DNA from: Syngnathus acus
Lineage: Eukaryota; Chordata; Actinopteri; Syngnathiformes; Syngnathidae
Assembly: GCF_901709675.1 (NCBI RefSeq)
Contig: NC_051102.1
Span: 838,912 to 902,911 of the forward strand
DNA length: 64,000 bases
Reading direction: 5' to 3'
In this document: positions 1 through 12,885 of the stretch, in pieces
Layout of the letters: each line of letters begins with the position of its first letter
Numbering within the stretch: position 1 is the first letter of the stretch
Program-made: the position numbers and the translations under genes
The notes under the pieces: generated by a model
Databases searched by the model: none
Seen by the model: the letters and a program-made list of their open reading frames with translations, nothing else
What the model was told of the DNA's origin: nothing

Positions 1-1234
1 ATTAAGATCTTCTCTACCTACTTTCCTCACATATCCAATGTGCCTGCCAATGTGTTCCTGTGTTTTTTCCCGTTGTTTTGTATTAAGGTGAGTGATCTGC
101 ATGGCTAAGTTTCACTCTGGGTTTCGTTTTGGCGGCATTTTTCCTCATTTCAAATCAGTGATAGTATGTTGATTTCTCATAACTGATGTGATTCCCCCGT
201 TGAGAAAGACAAATGTTACAGATCTGTTTGCTGTAGTTTCACAGATGTTTGTCTTCCTTTGGAGTGGGTCACTTGTGCCTTTTGTTTCATGAATGCATCT
301 TGGCTTCGGTTTTCCAAGGCTCTAGAATGTTCATTTTAATGATTGTGTCCTTGACCCCCATTCAAAGACCTGTTCTGCTCAAATCAAAGTTATTGATGCA
401 AAACGTCATCGCAATTTTACAGTTGGTAATGCTGTTAGTAGTCTCGCAAGAGAAAAACTGAAATAATGATTTATACACAGAAAAGTAAAGCTGAATTTAC
501 ATTATTTTAGCTTACTAACCTTAAAATGATCTGGTGTTCAGTACTCATAAATTGACCGATAGCTAATTCGCCAATTAAACTGATAAAGTGATCAATTGTA
601 AAACAAAAGAATGTGTTTTAAAAATACATTTGCCATATGTATGCAGTTTGCGTCTCATTTTCCATTTCTGTTCCGCAATAAAAAACTCACAAATGTTCCT
701 ATTTGAACTTGGAATATGATTGAATCTAATTATGTGGATAAATGTATGAATCTCAAACATATTCTCCTTTTTATCCGTTAAATAACTGTTTTTATTTGGA
801 GGCCTCATCATTTGTAGTCAATGCAAGCTGAGATGTCAACGAGTGATATTAATTTTTGTAGTTGCAAGGTAGTGAAAGAAATTTCGTATTTCGCCAGATG
901 ATGGAGACAAAGTTAACGATATTGTTTCTGGAAAATTATTGACCTGCGACCTCGCAATGATAATCGGCATTGAAAATGGATGGGGAAAATGTAGTGTAAT
1001 CGTTAAGTGAACTGGAGCCAGCCAGTCGTCCATGTTTTTGAACGTGGAAGGAAAGGAAGCCCAGTTTTAGCATTATTATCACTATTCACAGAAATTATAG
1101 CAAAAGAGAAAAAAAACTAGGCTTATTCTAGATTCTTGGACAGCCACTCATTTTTTGTTGACAAATTTAGTCAAACTCCACTTTCACAACACGCACGTTT
1201 CTCATTAAATAAAAGCACAAGAATGAATACAAAT
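1..1234. other. AT-rich stretch without recognisable gene
   Basis: Only short open frames with no protein-like composition or recognisable motif are present. I see no repeat boundaries, tRNA or exon-like segment here. It ends at the TA dinucleotide in front of the first inverted-repeat transposon. Confidence 0.5.
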
Positions 1235-1408
1235 TACCGTTTTTTTCCATGTATAATGCGCAAAATGTAACTAATTTATTGTCCTAAAATCCGGGGTGCG
1301 CATTATACATGGGTACAATTTATTTTTTATTTTTTTAAATTTCTTTTTTTTTTTTTTTTTTTTTTTTTTTGAAGTTTATCATGGTACAACAATTTTTGAA
1401 GAAAATCT

Positions 1409-1598
1409 TGTCACAGATGGAGTGTGGAAAGGAAGAGGGCGACCAAGTGCAGCTTGAACCAGGGTTCATTGGAGGAACTCAAAACACAGACTTGGTAAAC
1501 TAACATAACTCTCTAACAAAACCAACAACAGGACTGACCGACAAAGACGTGGAACAAAAAGACAGGGGGACATTACCAAAGACAGGAACAGAAACCTG
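1409..1598. repeat. Truncated LTR-like fragment nested in the TIR element
   Basis: This segment begins TGTCA and aligns by eye, with many substitutions, to the first half of the LTRs at 61249 and 62470; shared landmarks include GCAGCTT, ACCAGGGTT, AGGACTGACC and AAAGACAGGAAC. It interrupts a stretch that is continuous in the sister element at 23066-24252, so it is a separate later insertion. No second LTR or internal region is present. Confidence 0.6.
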
Positions 1599-2148
1599 TG
1601 TTATTGTCAAATATTGTTTGTTTTTTAATCTCCATCGCGGACTGGACGTCATACGGAGGCAGTATCACTGTGCATGTGCACTATGGATCCGATGCGAATA
1701 GTCCACTTCTCTTCTTGACTGACAATGAATGTGATAGTTTAATACATACAATCAGCAAATAACAAAATACGTATTACAGGTAATATTTTATTTCACAACA
1801 CTTTGCCTTGTTCCTTTCGTCTCTGCTGTTCACTTCAAACACGCTCCATACGAACGCAATGCTCTCGTATCAGACGCTTGCTCCAGCACCTGCTCGTTTG
1901 CTGTCACAATGTACCCTACACAAATCCGAAACATTTGTTGCAGCTCCGAGTCACGACGAGGGGCAAGTTTTGGTTTCCAAGGGTGTTTTTATTCCTCTTC
2001 AACTTCTCTCCCATACAGAGCCGCCTTTTTCACATGTCCGCACGTCACTTTTCATTTTAACCTAACTGATCGCGGTGGTGCCTTTACGGGCAGTCGGAGA
2101 AATCAATGCCAACAAAAAAAATACATCCAGCCTAGTTAAGACCATACC

Positions 2149-2394
2149 AAAGACTATAAAAATGGGACCCATTGCCTCCCTGCTTGGCACTCAGCATTAA
2201 GGGTTGGAATTGGGGGGTTAGATCACCAAATGATTCCCGAGCGCGGCGCCGCTGCTGCTCACTGCTCCCCTCTCCCCCAGGGGATGGATCTAAATCACAC
2301 GGGGATGGGTCAAATGCAGAGGACAAATTTCACCACACCCAGATGGGTGTGTGACGATCATTGGGACTTAAAAAAAAAAAAAAAAAAAAAAAAA
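2149..2394 (+). repeat. SINE-like insertion with A-tail
   Basis: About 220 bp ends in an uninterrupted run of 25 A (2370-2394). It is missing from the sister element in intron 13 of tnk2, so it was inserted on its own. The 5' part holds a TGGCACTCAG stretch and a GGTTGGAATTG stretch that resemble degenerate tRNA-type A and B boxes. I recognise the sequence type as a common teleost interspersed repeat but cannot name the family. Confidence 0.5.
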
Positions 2395-2504
2395 GAATTT
2401 GGGTGCGTATTATACATGGGTACAGGCTTTTTTCCAGCATTGACATGCCATTTTTAGGGTGCGTATTATACATGGGGGCGCATTATACATGGAAAAAAAC
2501 GGTA

Positions 2505-5500
2505 AATATCAAAAGTTAAGGTACGATCACACGATGACTAAATGAGCTGCATTCAGTATAACCCGAAAGGGAAACTGGCATGTTCCTTTAAGAGTAGGAC
2601 CAAAGCGTGAATACAGATCGGAAGTAAGGTACACAGATACTTGACATCTCACTTGGTCCTGGTTACAAACAACGCTTAAATAATATAAGATAAAACAATA
2701 AGAGGTCGGTATGATTTGCATTCGCTATAAAATGTTGACATGATGCGTACGTTGAAAAGAAATGTTGAAATGTCATATTGGGCACTGAATTCAGGTTCAT
2801 AGATTTCTGACGGTGTGAAATTTCACACCATTTAAGGACGATCTTTGAACGGCACAAAGACGCCTCAGAAGAGACGCTCGCGGCTGCAACGCTGTCTTTT
2901 TGGAACACGACTCTCATTACGAACAGCAGAACAATTCTACATATTGAGCAGCGAATATATTCGAGCATTGTCTGCCCTCTGAAAGCGTTCCAATGCCTCA
3001 GTCGTCGTCAGTTTGTATGCAGCAGGCGTGCTGGGCTGTCAGGCACGCCGGAACAGGGTCTGACAAGTGACACGAACCGAGATTGACAGGTACGTGCACG
3101 CGTCTAAATAATCAACTGGCATTAAACGTGTTTACATAATTAGCAATTGATTGGTCCCGCAACGCGCTGCAGCTTTACTTTGTAAGAACCCCACCTGAAG
3201 TTTAGGGGACTTCAAGGCGCGAATCGCCAACAGGTGAGTGAGCGGTGCTGTCAGTATACTGAGTTGTGAAATAAATCGACGACAGCACTTTGGCACACTT
3301 TTACAATCTGTCACACTTGTATATTTAAGTAACTTTTAAAATGAGTTTTAAGAAAGCAATTAAGAGTTGCAAGAGCGGAATCAACCGGAGCATTACATCT
3401 ACTTTGGGTGATGTGCATGCTGAAACAAATGAATCCTATACAGCCGAGGTATACGCATGTATGTTTTAACAGGTAAACTTGAGATGCAACAAATAATACT
3501 AACTGGCGGATTGTCGCATTCATTGTTAAGTATGTTTAACAATGAATTCGTCGTTGAAATTTTTTTCATTAGAATTTCACCAATTTCTTAGAACAACAAA
3601 ACAATGATCACCATTTTTTTTGCTCGTTATAGACCAAACCAGTAACTGAGTCAAAATTAATTTGCCTTTGACACTGTCAATTTTAAATTAGGTGTTTCTA
3701 ATCAAAGGTGTAAAAATTAAAACATGTATTTAAATATGATTAAGAATCAATAAAATAATAGCTAGATTAATCTAACGTTCAAATACTCAGTTGCAGATTA
3801 ATGCAAAACTTGAGTTTCAGAAATCCCATAAAAAAAATCAGCCTGGGTCGTTCCAAGTAAAAATCTCCAAGTAGGCTTTGTGACAGGAGTGATCTTGGAC
3901 ATTTAAGCAAGGATCTAGTCTGGTGTTCAAATATGGTATATATTTACATATCATGTTGCTCTTATGTCTGAAAATACAAAAATAAACTGTTTAATTCTGT
4001 TACACCACTTTTTACCTAGAAAGAGGACATGCAGTTTGGCCTTTGGGATATTTTCTTGTTCCTGCTTGTTGTAACTAAATCCATTAACTCTGACTTCCTG
4101 ATGTGACCCTATCAAATACAATGCCTGAGGGCAATAGAACAAAGCTCTCTACTTCCTTCCTTTCCCTCACCTCAGCTCAGCCTTGCTATTGTAAATCACA
4201 CACATCATTTTCACGTCTTCAAGCTTACAACCAAGTTGACGTAATGTCCCTCGTTATCAAAGTAACAACGATGCTTTTATCATTGTTTCCTTGCATTCTA
4301 TAATCCATTTGCACGTAATGGTCATTTTTATTGGTATGGTTAAACTGTAAAATCCAATTGCCTCACTGTCTTCTGACAGGGCAAATTCCAGTTTATTCTC
4401 ATATCTTCGTCTGTTGCTGTATCCGTTTGAAGAACAACAAATTGATGACACCCCAATGTTGTGGAATTGATTTTTGGCTCAGTTTTGAGGAAACTGTAGC
4501 AAAATGGTGCAAAACTATTGAGCTGTTTCCACCATTCCAATTTTTGTCATTTATAGGACATCCCATTAGTTACTGAAATGAGACAGCCAATACTGGCCAT
4601 CATGGGACATAAAGGTAGTTAAGCACAATCACTGGCACCAAGTCAGTCATTTTTCTCAATTTCCTCACTGAAGCTTGATTTGATTAGAGATGGACAGCGT
4701 CAGCATTCATTTGCTTGTCACGGGATGGCTTCAGTAAATTCACCCGTGCCTTGATTCAAATTCTGAAGAGTATGAAGACTGCTTGTCACTGGTTGAGAGC
4801 CATTGTCATACAATCTAAAATACACCATTTTTTTTATATTAATTTTTTTTATTTTATTAAGAAACATTTTCAGTAGTTCATATGGGCCAAGTGTTAGGAA
4901 ACACTAATCTGCTTGTCATCCTGTCTCTTATCAGCAACCATCTACTGAATAACCATTAGTCACAAAAGTCCCGGTTTATAATGTGATGTTACGTAAGTCA
5001 AACAGTTTTATTAGCAAAATTTCAACAGCAGCGACCTACCATCTATTTTCACAGACTTTTCTGATTGGAAAGGATAAAATATTGTTTCATGTTTTGTTCC
5101 TAATCAGCTGTGTAGTCGGGTCAACTCATGCAACTTCTTAATTGAGGTAAAAAAAAAAAAAAAAAAAGACCGCAGAGTTGCACTTCCTTCCTGCATGAAG
5201 CAAACATTTTACTGTATTTCAAACTGACTTGAAAACATTCCTGTAGTGAAACTTAATAATAATAAAAAATGCCCGACATGCCACCGACGTGACTCGGAAA
5301 TGCCAAGATGAAAATGCTATATTCTGTCAAAAAAAATGCGACAATGAACATTAATTCCAAAAAGGCTCTGCCGTATTACTTTTCATAGTCATTTTTATGG
5401 CAGTTGTACTAAGTTCATCTTGTTTTTTCTTTTTCAATTACTTCACTGGTTCTTCTATATCAAACAATTTGTTTTAGGTTCATTTACCTGACATGTTTCG

Positions 5501-8500
5501 GCGGATCCTTCCGCCTTCATCAGAGTGTCAGCATTTTTATGGCATTCTGAAAAAGCTCATTCTCATGAGGATATTAAATTGTCATCCGTTATAGTGCTTC
5601 TGCTATATGATAACATGCTTGCCTCGGCGGTGTAAATAACAGTAATAGAGACGACAGGACTCCCTGCAGTCGAGACTTTCAGAAAGCGGATAATGTTCAC
5701 GTCTCCCACAGTGTATCATCTTTGACCACCAGTCTTTTTTTTTTCCCATCACTTTTCTATATGAACTGAGCTATCAATGCCAGCATTTCTTAGCTCTTGA
5801 GATTAAACAGTTTGTCGTAGGCTGAGCTGTCAATCAGTTGTGTTTGTTAGATTTTTTATTTTTTTTTATGAGAGCCTTTGTGCTGAGAGGTGTCATGGTT
5901 ATTTGGAAAAATTGGAGCAGTGACTGCAATGAAAGAATAAAAGAGAACATGAGAGGTAGGCACATTATTCTTGAGCTCATTTAAATCCACTTTCAAAGGC
6001 AAATTCTTTGCCTGTGTCACATTTTCCTATTGTTGGCAAGTGAGTCGTTTCAATTTTTAAGGTTTGGATTACAAACTTTATACAGTGGCACTCTTGGTGT
6101 AAAATGTCTTAACTGGTATATAATGTTATACAGCAGGATTTGTCGTGTTCTAACGTCATTGGTGACACCAGTGTGAATTTTTCCACTCTGAACTTTGAAT
6201 TTTGACATTTAAAATGTTTTACTATTGTAACTCAAATCAGCACAGTATTCACTCTGTTACATTTGTGTTTTGTGTGCTTGTTTTGGTTTGTCTGTTGACT
6301 TATTTTTGGTCTTTTGGTTTTGGAACTATTTGTGTGTTCATGTGTCAGGGAAGGCTCTAAAATCATAAACTACCTTCTTCCTGTTCAGCCCACTGACTTG
6401 GTTGCATAAAAGAGCTCTATTATGTGACATTATTGCAGCTGACTGCTTTTGACTCACTCGTGTTAGTAAAAGGTCCATGTGGACATTTTCACTTCATGAA
6501 TACGAGATGATTTGTGTTTATTAATGGAATACGGAGTGTGTAGAATTCTGCACTGTGTCAACGCGTACACAATTCAGTGTGTGTTTTCCCTCACACAAAG
6601 ACTTCATTTGTGGAGCAAGCATAGTGAAGAAGTAAACTTGGTATTTCAACAGCTCGTGGGATTTTTGACTTATCTACTTTATTTGGTATTGGTCCCGGTT
6701 TGTTTGTGTGAATCGGATGGATTCATTCATTCACTCACAATCACTCTGGCATTTCTTCCCCCAGCCCACAGACTTAGATTGGAACAATGTCAACACAATT
6801 CATATCCAGCACTGGAAATTGCGTTATCAGCTATGAGGTAGTCATGGAGAGCAAATAACTGCTCTTGTCAACACTCTGTCACCATGTGCTTAGAGTATTT
6901 AAGTGTGTGTGCGTGTGTGTGTGTGCGTGCGTGTGCGCGCGTTGGAGCGACGCTTTGCTTTCTGTATGCACACGCTCACTAGGAAATTTTCAAAAATTTC
7001 CAACAAAAACATATGACTCAATGTACAGACTGGACTTTTATAGTACGTTATGGAGTACAGTGAAAAAGGGGTAAAAGTTTTACTTTGGCACTACCTTGTG
7101 GAATTTAGGTGGTATTGTCAGCCGCTTTTGAAATGTTCGGATTTGTTGTCTGTTCTTGAATAAACCTCATTTCCCTTACGTTTATTAGTGCGAGTAAATG
7201 CCAAAAGGTACATTTATTGATTTATAGAATTTTAGTTTTATTTATTTAATCCAGCGCGCATTTGCTTAGCCGTGTATGATGTCAGTTTGTGCTTGCTTGT
7301 TATAAAGTCTAGTATACTCCCTAATGTAGCAGGGGTTAAATAGTTAGGTTAAATGCAATTTACAGTTTTTTTTTTCTATATTAGTTAAATGTTCTACTCC
7401 TGTAAAAATCTGTCAAAAATTAGTGCTATAATTTAGTTTATATTAGAATTATTACACTTATTTTTATTTTCAGGAAATGTTCACCTGGATTCCTTTTAAC
7501 CAATGAATGAATATGAAATCACCATGCGGCCTTGTAGCTGGGCAGATGGATTGGGGGACTTGACTAAGTTTGTCTGACCTTTTGTCATCAACCTGACATC
7601 AGCATCTGTGGCGGACACCTGCATTTTTCGGGCCTTAATATTACAGGTAAGAATCTTTTCTTTATCACAATCTTTGTGGGTCATGCTCACACAATACTTG
7701 TGTCTACAAGACCTTAGTTCAAAGAAGGTTAAGTGGGCCTATCTGGGGCAAGAAAACGCTTTGCACTGTATTGTACATTATTTGTGTCACCATGTCAGAA
7801 TGCCTTCTTTTAAATGTGTGAATCAGCTCACTTTTCACAAAGTTGCAGTTAAACACAGCAGTGTCATGCTAATGGGGAAAAGATGAATATGGACGGATGT
7901 GGACATCGAGTGGACTGAAAGCTCCTAAAATAGCAGTACCGTTGAGTGTCTCTGAATGCTTGGAGGGCCTTGGGGGCTCAGACTGACAGAGTAGACAGAA
8001 GAGGAAAGGGAGCCTCCCTGAGTCCGAGTGTGTGCGTGTGTGTGTGTGTTGGGGGGGTCATGTAAGAAGCAGGACAGTGTTATTTTAACCCTGAACATAG
8101 ATCCGGCTGTCACACAATACCACCCACTGCTGTACTAATTTCTTCCTGTACTAAATGTGTGAACCATTTTTTTTTTTTTTTTTTTTTTATAAAAAACCCA
8201 TCAACTAGTTTCCATTGTTGCTCTGCTTTTTTCACAGCCCCAGTATGTTCATTGAAAAGTACCACAATGTGTTGTCGTCTTTCGTATCTTCTACTATGCT
8301 CAGTCACTCACTTCATGGGAGTGGGGCCCGGAATTGCAGATTGCATATTGACCACATGAACGTGTACACGCACACACGGACAGTAGAGTGATGATGTAGT
8401 GACGTGAATGACACCATATCACTGCACACACACGACACACCAACTGTATAGTGTTTGACACACAACAAGAAAGCTTTTGAACCGGGAAGCATTTTTTTAA

Positions 8501-11020
8501 TTATGTAAGTTAGTTGTTTATTATTATCATTGTTATTATTTTGAACTGGGAATTTTTTCTCATTATGTGAGTTTATTATTATTATTATTATTATTATTAT
8601 TTAAACCCTCTGCATGACATAGATGAACATGCAGGCACCCAGATGGCAGTGAAACGCAGAGAGCTTCATCTCCTGATGACTTGCAAAGCTCATCACCTGC
8701 GACCTTGGCATAAACACACATAGCTGAGGCTTTGGGGCTCTCCGGTCATACACTTGTCCCCCTAATCCTGCCCTCCGCTGGCTAGCAGGCTTCAGATCGC
8801 CTCTTAAATCCCACCTGTTGAGCCTGAAGGGACACGGGAAAGCCAACACCTCCCACGCTCAACCTTTCCTAGAAATACAGCGTGAGAGCGGAGAATTATG
8901 TAGCATGTATCATACGCAGGCACATAGAGCTGAAGTGGGAATCTCTGCCAGCAACTCATACTGTGCTCTTCATTGTAAATGAAGTCATTAGGGTGTTGAA
9001 CTTCAATCATTCAACGGTCCATTTTCCAATTGCTTGACACCTTTGCTTCAAAAGCTGTGCGTGGGCTTTTTTCACAACGTAGCAGCTGCGCCGATAACAT
9101 TTCCGATGCGCCATCATATGGAAAGAGAAGGCGTTTAGATGTTTTAACAGGCTCTGCTTAAGTTGCCTGACAAATAAAGCTGTTGGGTTCATTGGAGATG
9201 GCTCCCAGGAGTTTTGCTTCAAGAGTTTTTCCAGGTTTCGCAATGACAGTTTGACAAGTCTGGAATCAATGACTAAACTTTACGGTTTAGTGGGTACATG
9301 GTTGAAACCATACATGATTTGGTTAAACATTGATGGAGTTGCACTGACATTGTCAATGTCTCTAACTTGACTTGCTCGCCATGTATGTACATGTAGAAAT
9401 AAGATTGTACGTCACAAAATGATGCAATGATGATGTACGTAGCTGATGCATGCTCAGCCAGATGTAAACCTTTGACACCGACTCTGAATGGCTGATCTAC
9501 AGCTTGACCAATAAGAATCACCCATGTAGGTTTTCATCCGCATGCCAGAAAACAAAGACAACAAATTCTGTCAATATTTGTGTTTTGCGTACTTCTAATT
9601 TTTTATAAAAAAAAAAAAAATTAAAAAAAGTGAGGTGCTCATGTGACGCCACCTCAAAGAGAAGCAGAGCCAAGAGATGAAATGGGAGCAAAAAGCTAAT
9701 GCTGCTCAGCGAACGGTAAATTACCGGCCTGAGGACATCAACAAAACTAGACACGAGGGAGGGAATTCGGCCTCACTTTGTGGAGGGGAAATAATAAATA
9801 GCTAATGTACTTTCAAATAAGTCTCATGTGGGTCGTGCTGTCATTTCAACTCGTATAACTTGGGAAAGTCAAACACAGCATCCAAATACACACACTTGGA
9901 TGCACACACACACACACACATTACACCTTTTTTATTCTATTATCATCTCCATCCAGATGTTAATTCAGTGCAGACCCAGATGGTCTTGGATACCTTCCCG
10001 GTTGTGGGAGAGGTGTTTTTGACATACGCACACACAAAGCAGCATAGCAAGGGTTTTTATTTTTTATCCCTCTCAGATGGAAGATGAACTCTGGGCTCCC
10101 TATCCTGTTACTCTTGTCCCGCCTACTTCTCCCTCCCGCGTGACTTGCCTTGCCGCCATTGGCCCCCTCTATCAGTATGACCATAAAATGGATCGATGCT
10201 GACTTTGGCGGGTGGATTTTGCTATGTTAATGGAGGAAGCTGCCACCCACCAAATCAACAGGGGGTGTGGAAATCAGGTTAAAGCGATCCCGATTCAGAG
10301 GAGGGAAGAGAGGACGACAACAACAACATGGGATTAGCCATCAGACGAGCAATCAGGAAGACGGTTTAAGTCAAAGCGGCATTTAATAGCCCCAGGCTGC
10401 ATTTGTGTCTTTCTGGACCCTCGTACATCAGGCAAGCAGAAAATTACTCGTTACTCATGACAGGAGCACAGAGACAAAAATGGAGAGCGGAGCATCGCTG
10501 GATATGAAAGAAGACCATACGTCAGCACTTAAACATTTCAATGGACAAGCCAGAAGGACGGTGTCAAAGAAGATGAGTTTGACGGAACCATGGAAATGGA
10601 GCCTTTAGGATCTCCAACTTTCAGTGCCACACATGGCCTCCTGCCTTCAGTTCTCCAACCCAGCCAGGAGGACCGACCCAAGTGAGTGATTTCTGTGTGT
10701 GGGCTGAACAATGACCACCAGATGAATGTGATCAGCTTTGAACCATCCAGGAAGTTCATCTCACCGATGGCAAATTGCGCCGGGAGCATACCTTCTATTC
10801 ATCTTCAGATATTCTGTAGCTCGGCCAAGCCCAAATTTGTGGCTAAATTTTACATTTGTAGATGTTTCCCTTTCCCAAGCTCACCAGAATGCTCCATCAA
10901 ATCAGCGATTGCAAAGACCAGCACCTGGGCAGTGAGCGCAGCCGTTACCACTGAACCGTGAACTCTTTGTCTAAGCTGTCTCAACCAAAAACAAGGACCA
11001 CAATGAAGGTGGGACTATCG
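2505..11020. other. tnk2 upstream region, no recognisable gene
   Basis: This stretch is AT-rich and non-coding as far as I can see. It contains a GT/GC-alternating run at 6903-6942, an (ATT)n run near 8573-8602, a CA run near 9904-9921, several poly-A/T runs, and a diverged repeat at about 3592-3760 that has a second copy at about 13683-13870. A LINE-like fragment with a TTTCGGCGGA/TTCCGCCTTCATCAG pair occurs near 5498-5530. No open frame here resembles a protein I know. An open segment with a good donor at 10590-10681 is discussed in the findings. Confidence 0.45.
6903..6942. repeat. (GT)n/(GC)n microsatellite
   Basis: Alternating purine-pyrimidine dinucleotides, mostly GT with interspersed GC. 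Confidence 0.9.
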
Positions 11021-11028
11021 CAGCGCAG

Positions 11029-11036
11029 TATATAAA
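11029..11036 (+). promoter_or_regulatory. Candidate TATA box for the upstream tnk2 first exon
   Basis: TATATAAA lies 138 bases before the start codon of exon 1a. A start site about 30 bases downstream would give a 5' leader of roughly 110 bases, which contains several out-of-frame ATGs. This is a sequence match only; no transcript evidence is available here. Confidence 0.45.
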
Positions 11037-11173
11037 CAAACTCCAAGCTATGCAAAAGCAGTCAATGTTGGTTACTGGATGACAAGCAGAAGGAAGACTT
11101 TAGCGGACTACTTAACTTGAGCTGGCCTGGCTGGACGTGGAAGCAAATATCAATCCGATGTGAAGGTGCTGCC

Positions 11174-11254
11174 ATGGGGGAGACAGCAGAATACAAGCGG
11201 CTGCAGGAGACTTTAGAATCTGACTGCCACTGCGCAAGCGATGATGATGAAGAG
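11174..11254 (+). CDS. tnk2: tnk2 alternative first coding exon 1a
   Basis: Exon 1a opens with a strong GCCATGG context and runs 27 codons without a stop to a GAAGAG|GTACAT donor at 11254, ending in phase 0. Its translation begins MGETAEYKRLQ and ends in an acidic DDDEE. As I recall it, a longer human TNK2 isoform starts with a similar MGE...YQRL segment, which supports homology. The next acceptor (14153) leads into five in-frame codons before the internal start at 14169, so splicing would add 32 residues to the kinase N-terminus. Confidence 0.6.
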
Positions 11255-12822
11255 GTACATCATTATGCAGCTGTTGTAAAAGGCGCCGTATAAATAAAGT
11301 TGTATTTTATTGTCCTTATCCATGACACTTGATCATGTAAAGATGAGAGAGCAGAGGGCAAGTCGATGGAAGATTCAAATGTGTTAATAAAAAACCCTGA
11401 CTTTTAGCTCTGAGTTTACTACCTGCAGCTAACGAGGAATAAGACGCATATTTCTTTGTCATTCAAGTTTTGGCTTTTTTTGTTGTTGGTAGTTTTGGTG
11501 TTAGATTTCATGCCACCTAGTGGCACTAGTTTGCAGCAGCAGATTGACACACTGACCATTAAAGTAATCCTCACTGGTCCAATCGCCTTAGTGATGAGGC
11601 AGCTGGCACCATTGTGATGCATTCCTTGCACTGATATTCAAGCCGTGGATGTAAATCACAGCCATGAGCCACACAACACAACACTCCATGTTGCTTTGTT
11701 ACTGCCAAATGGGTGGATTGCTGTGTTGTCATGGCAATTTATACACTCGCGTCACCAAATCTGAGAAATCTTTTTGGTACTACTGTCTTTGCGTTGCATC
11801 CTGATGAACCAACTTACTGTTGTTTTTTTGGGTGCTGTTTTGTTGTTTTCCTGTCACATTCTCAAGAATTTTTATTGGCCATGTTTGAGCATGCCAAACA
11901 AGGAATTTGACTTGGGTACATCTCAGCCTCTGTTCAACATTTAGGTGACTAACAACACTCAGGACATGTGCGAAAATTGACAAATATTCTCATTCTGTGT
12001 AATTAACACTTTTTTATTTATTTATTTTTGTTTATTTATATTTTTTCCTCAATCTAACCACCTTATATGATTGGATTGAATCGATTGATTGGATTGAAAG
12101 AAGCTTTGCGTCAGTTAGGAAGTAGCTGCTAAGCGTTTGTTTTTCGTCAGCCAAATTGGAGAGAGAGAGAGATAAAATTTTTCGAGGATTAGAAGCAGAA
12201 AATATTGCATCTCAGAAGAGATCTCTCAAGAGGGCGTTATTTTCTCTGAGATACGTTGCACAAAAAAAAAAAAAAAAAGATGAAACTCTGACTGGCTGCA
12301 TACCTCCAGTCTGTCTGGCTTACTGGAGGGTGATTGACCGAGGGAGAAGAAATGCCTATTTTTAGCCCCACGCTGGATGGCGGAATGAAAAAGCAGACAG
12401 TAGCATGCAGAGTCAGACTGTGAGCGAGCCAGAGAGAAGGAGAGACTTTTGCAGACCTAAAGGGAGGGAGGGCACAGGGAGGAGGGATTCATTTGTGAAC
12501 TTCTACAAATTTTGGTTCACTGGCTCAGTCCACGTTTTATTTTGCACACTGAAGCGTCTCTCTTGCCTCTATGAGTGAGTGGAACGGACTTTCAGAGGGT
12601 TTGGCCTACCATGGAATGTTGTGGATTTAGACACAGTTTTGAGAGACGCCGTGTGCCTCAAAGCTCTCAATCTGGATGCGGGGAGTCTGTCCACGCATTC
12701 TTTCAGACGGCGGGAAGTTCGGAATGGGAGCAGAGCGGTTCTTCTGATGCTTTGGAGGACACGCCGATACCACAAAGCACAATTTTTTGCCTCCTCGACT
12801 TCTACGGACTGAGGAATTTAGG
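11255..12822. other. Intron or promoter region between the two candidate first exons
   Basis: No other coding segment is recognised. A diverged LINE 3' end lies in reverse orientation at about 11853-11975. A purine-rich stretch at about 12418-12490 and a leader with several upstream ATGs (from 12571) precede exon 1b, consistent with a second promoter. Confidence 0.4.
11853..11975 (-). repeat. LINE 3'-end fragment (CR1/L2/Rex1-like)
   Basis: Its reverse complement aligns with the 3' end of the LINE fragment at 41108-41222, sharing CACATGTCCTGAGTGTTGTT and the TTCCTTGTTTGGCA landmark before an AATAAAAA-type tail. It is a diverged solo 3' end with no coding part. Confidence 0.65.
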
Positions 12823-12885
12823 ATGCGACGCTTTGACAAGCTGAGAAAGTCATTGCCGTTCCTGGCACACTTTCATGTATATCGA
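12823..12885 (+). CDS. tnk2: tnk2 alternative first coding exon 1b
   Basis: An ATG with A at -3 opens 21 codons, translated MRRFDKLRKSLPFLAHFHVYR in single-letter code with its last residue at the donor. The exon ends ATCGA|GTAAGT at 12885 in phase 0, so it fits exon 2 from 14154 and gives a 1158-residue product. The basic, hydrophobic leader differs completely from that of exon 1a. The upstream leader holds several short upstream open frames. I do not recognise this N-terminus from a described protein, so the call rests on frame, donor and position. Confidence 0.5.

Larger units (their letters stand above)
1237..2502. mobile_element. TA-flanked terminal-inverted-repeat transposon (pogo/mariner-like), composite
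   Basis: The outer 25 bases at 1237-1261 are the perfect reverse complement of 2478-2502, and both ends are flanked by TA, the target duplication of the Tc1/mariner/pogo group. Both sides also carry subterminal copies of a motif containing CATTATACATGG. Its core matches the element at 23066-24252 in reverse orientation. It has no transposase and is non-autonomous. Relative to that copy it carries two extra insertions: a partial LTR (about 1409-1598) and an A-tailed SINE (about 2149-2394). Superfamily placement rests on the TA duplication and end structure only. Confidence 0.8.

Noticed and set aside
6512-6841. 109-codon open frame upstream of tnk2
   Set aside because: No recognisable domain, splice context or codon pattern suggesting a gene; length is within chance for 64 kb in six frames.
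12575-12844. 89-codon open frame with strong coverage just upstream of exon 1b
   Set aside because: No recognisable motif; it overlaps the likely 5' leader of exon 1b and is out of frame with its ATG. At most an upstream open frame.
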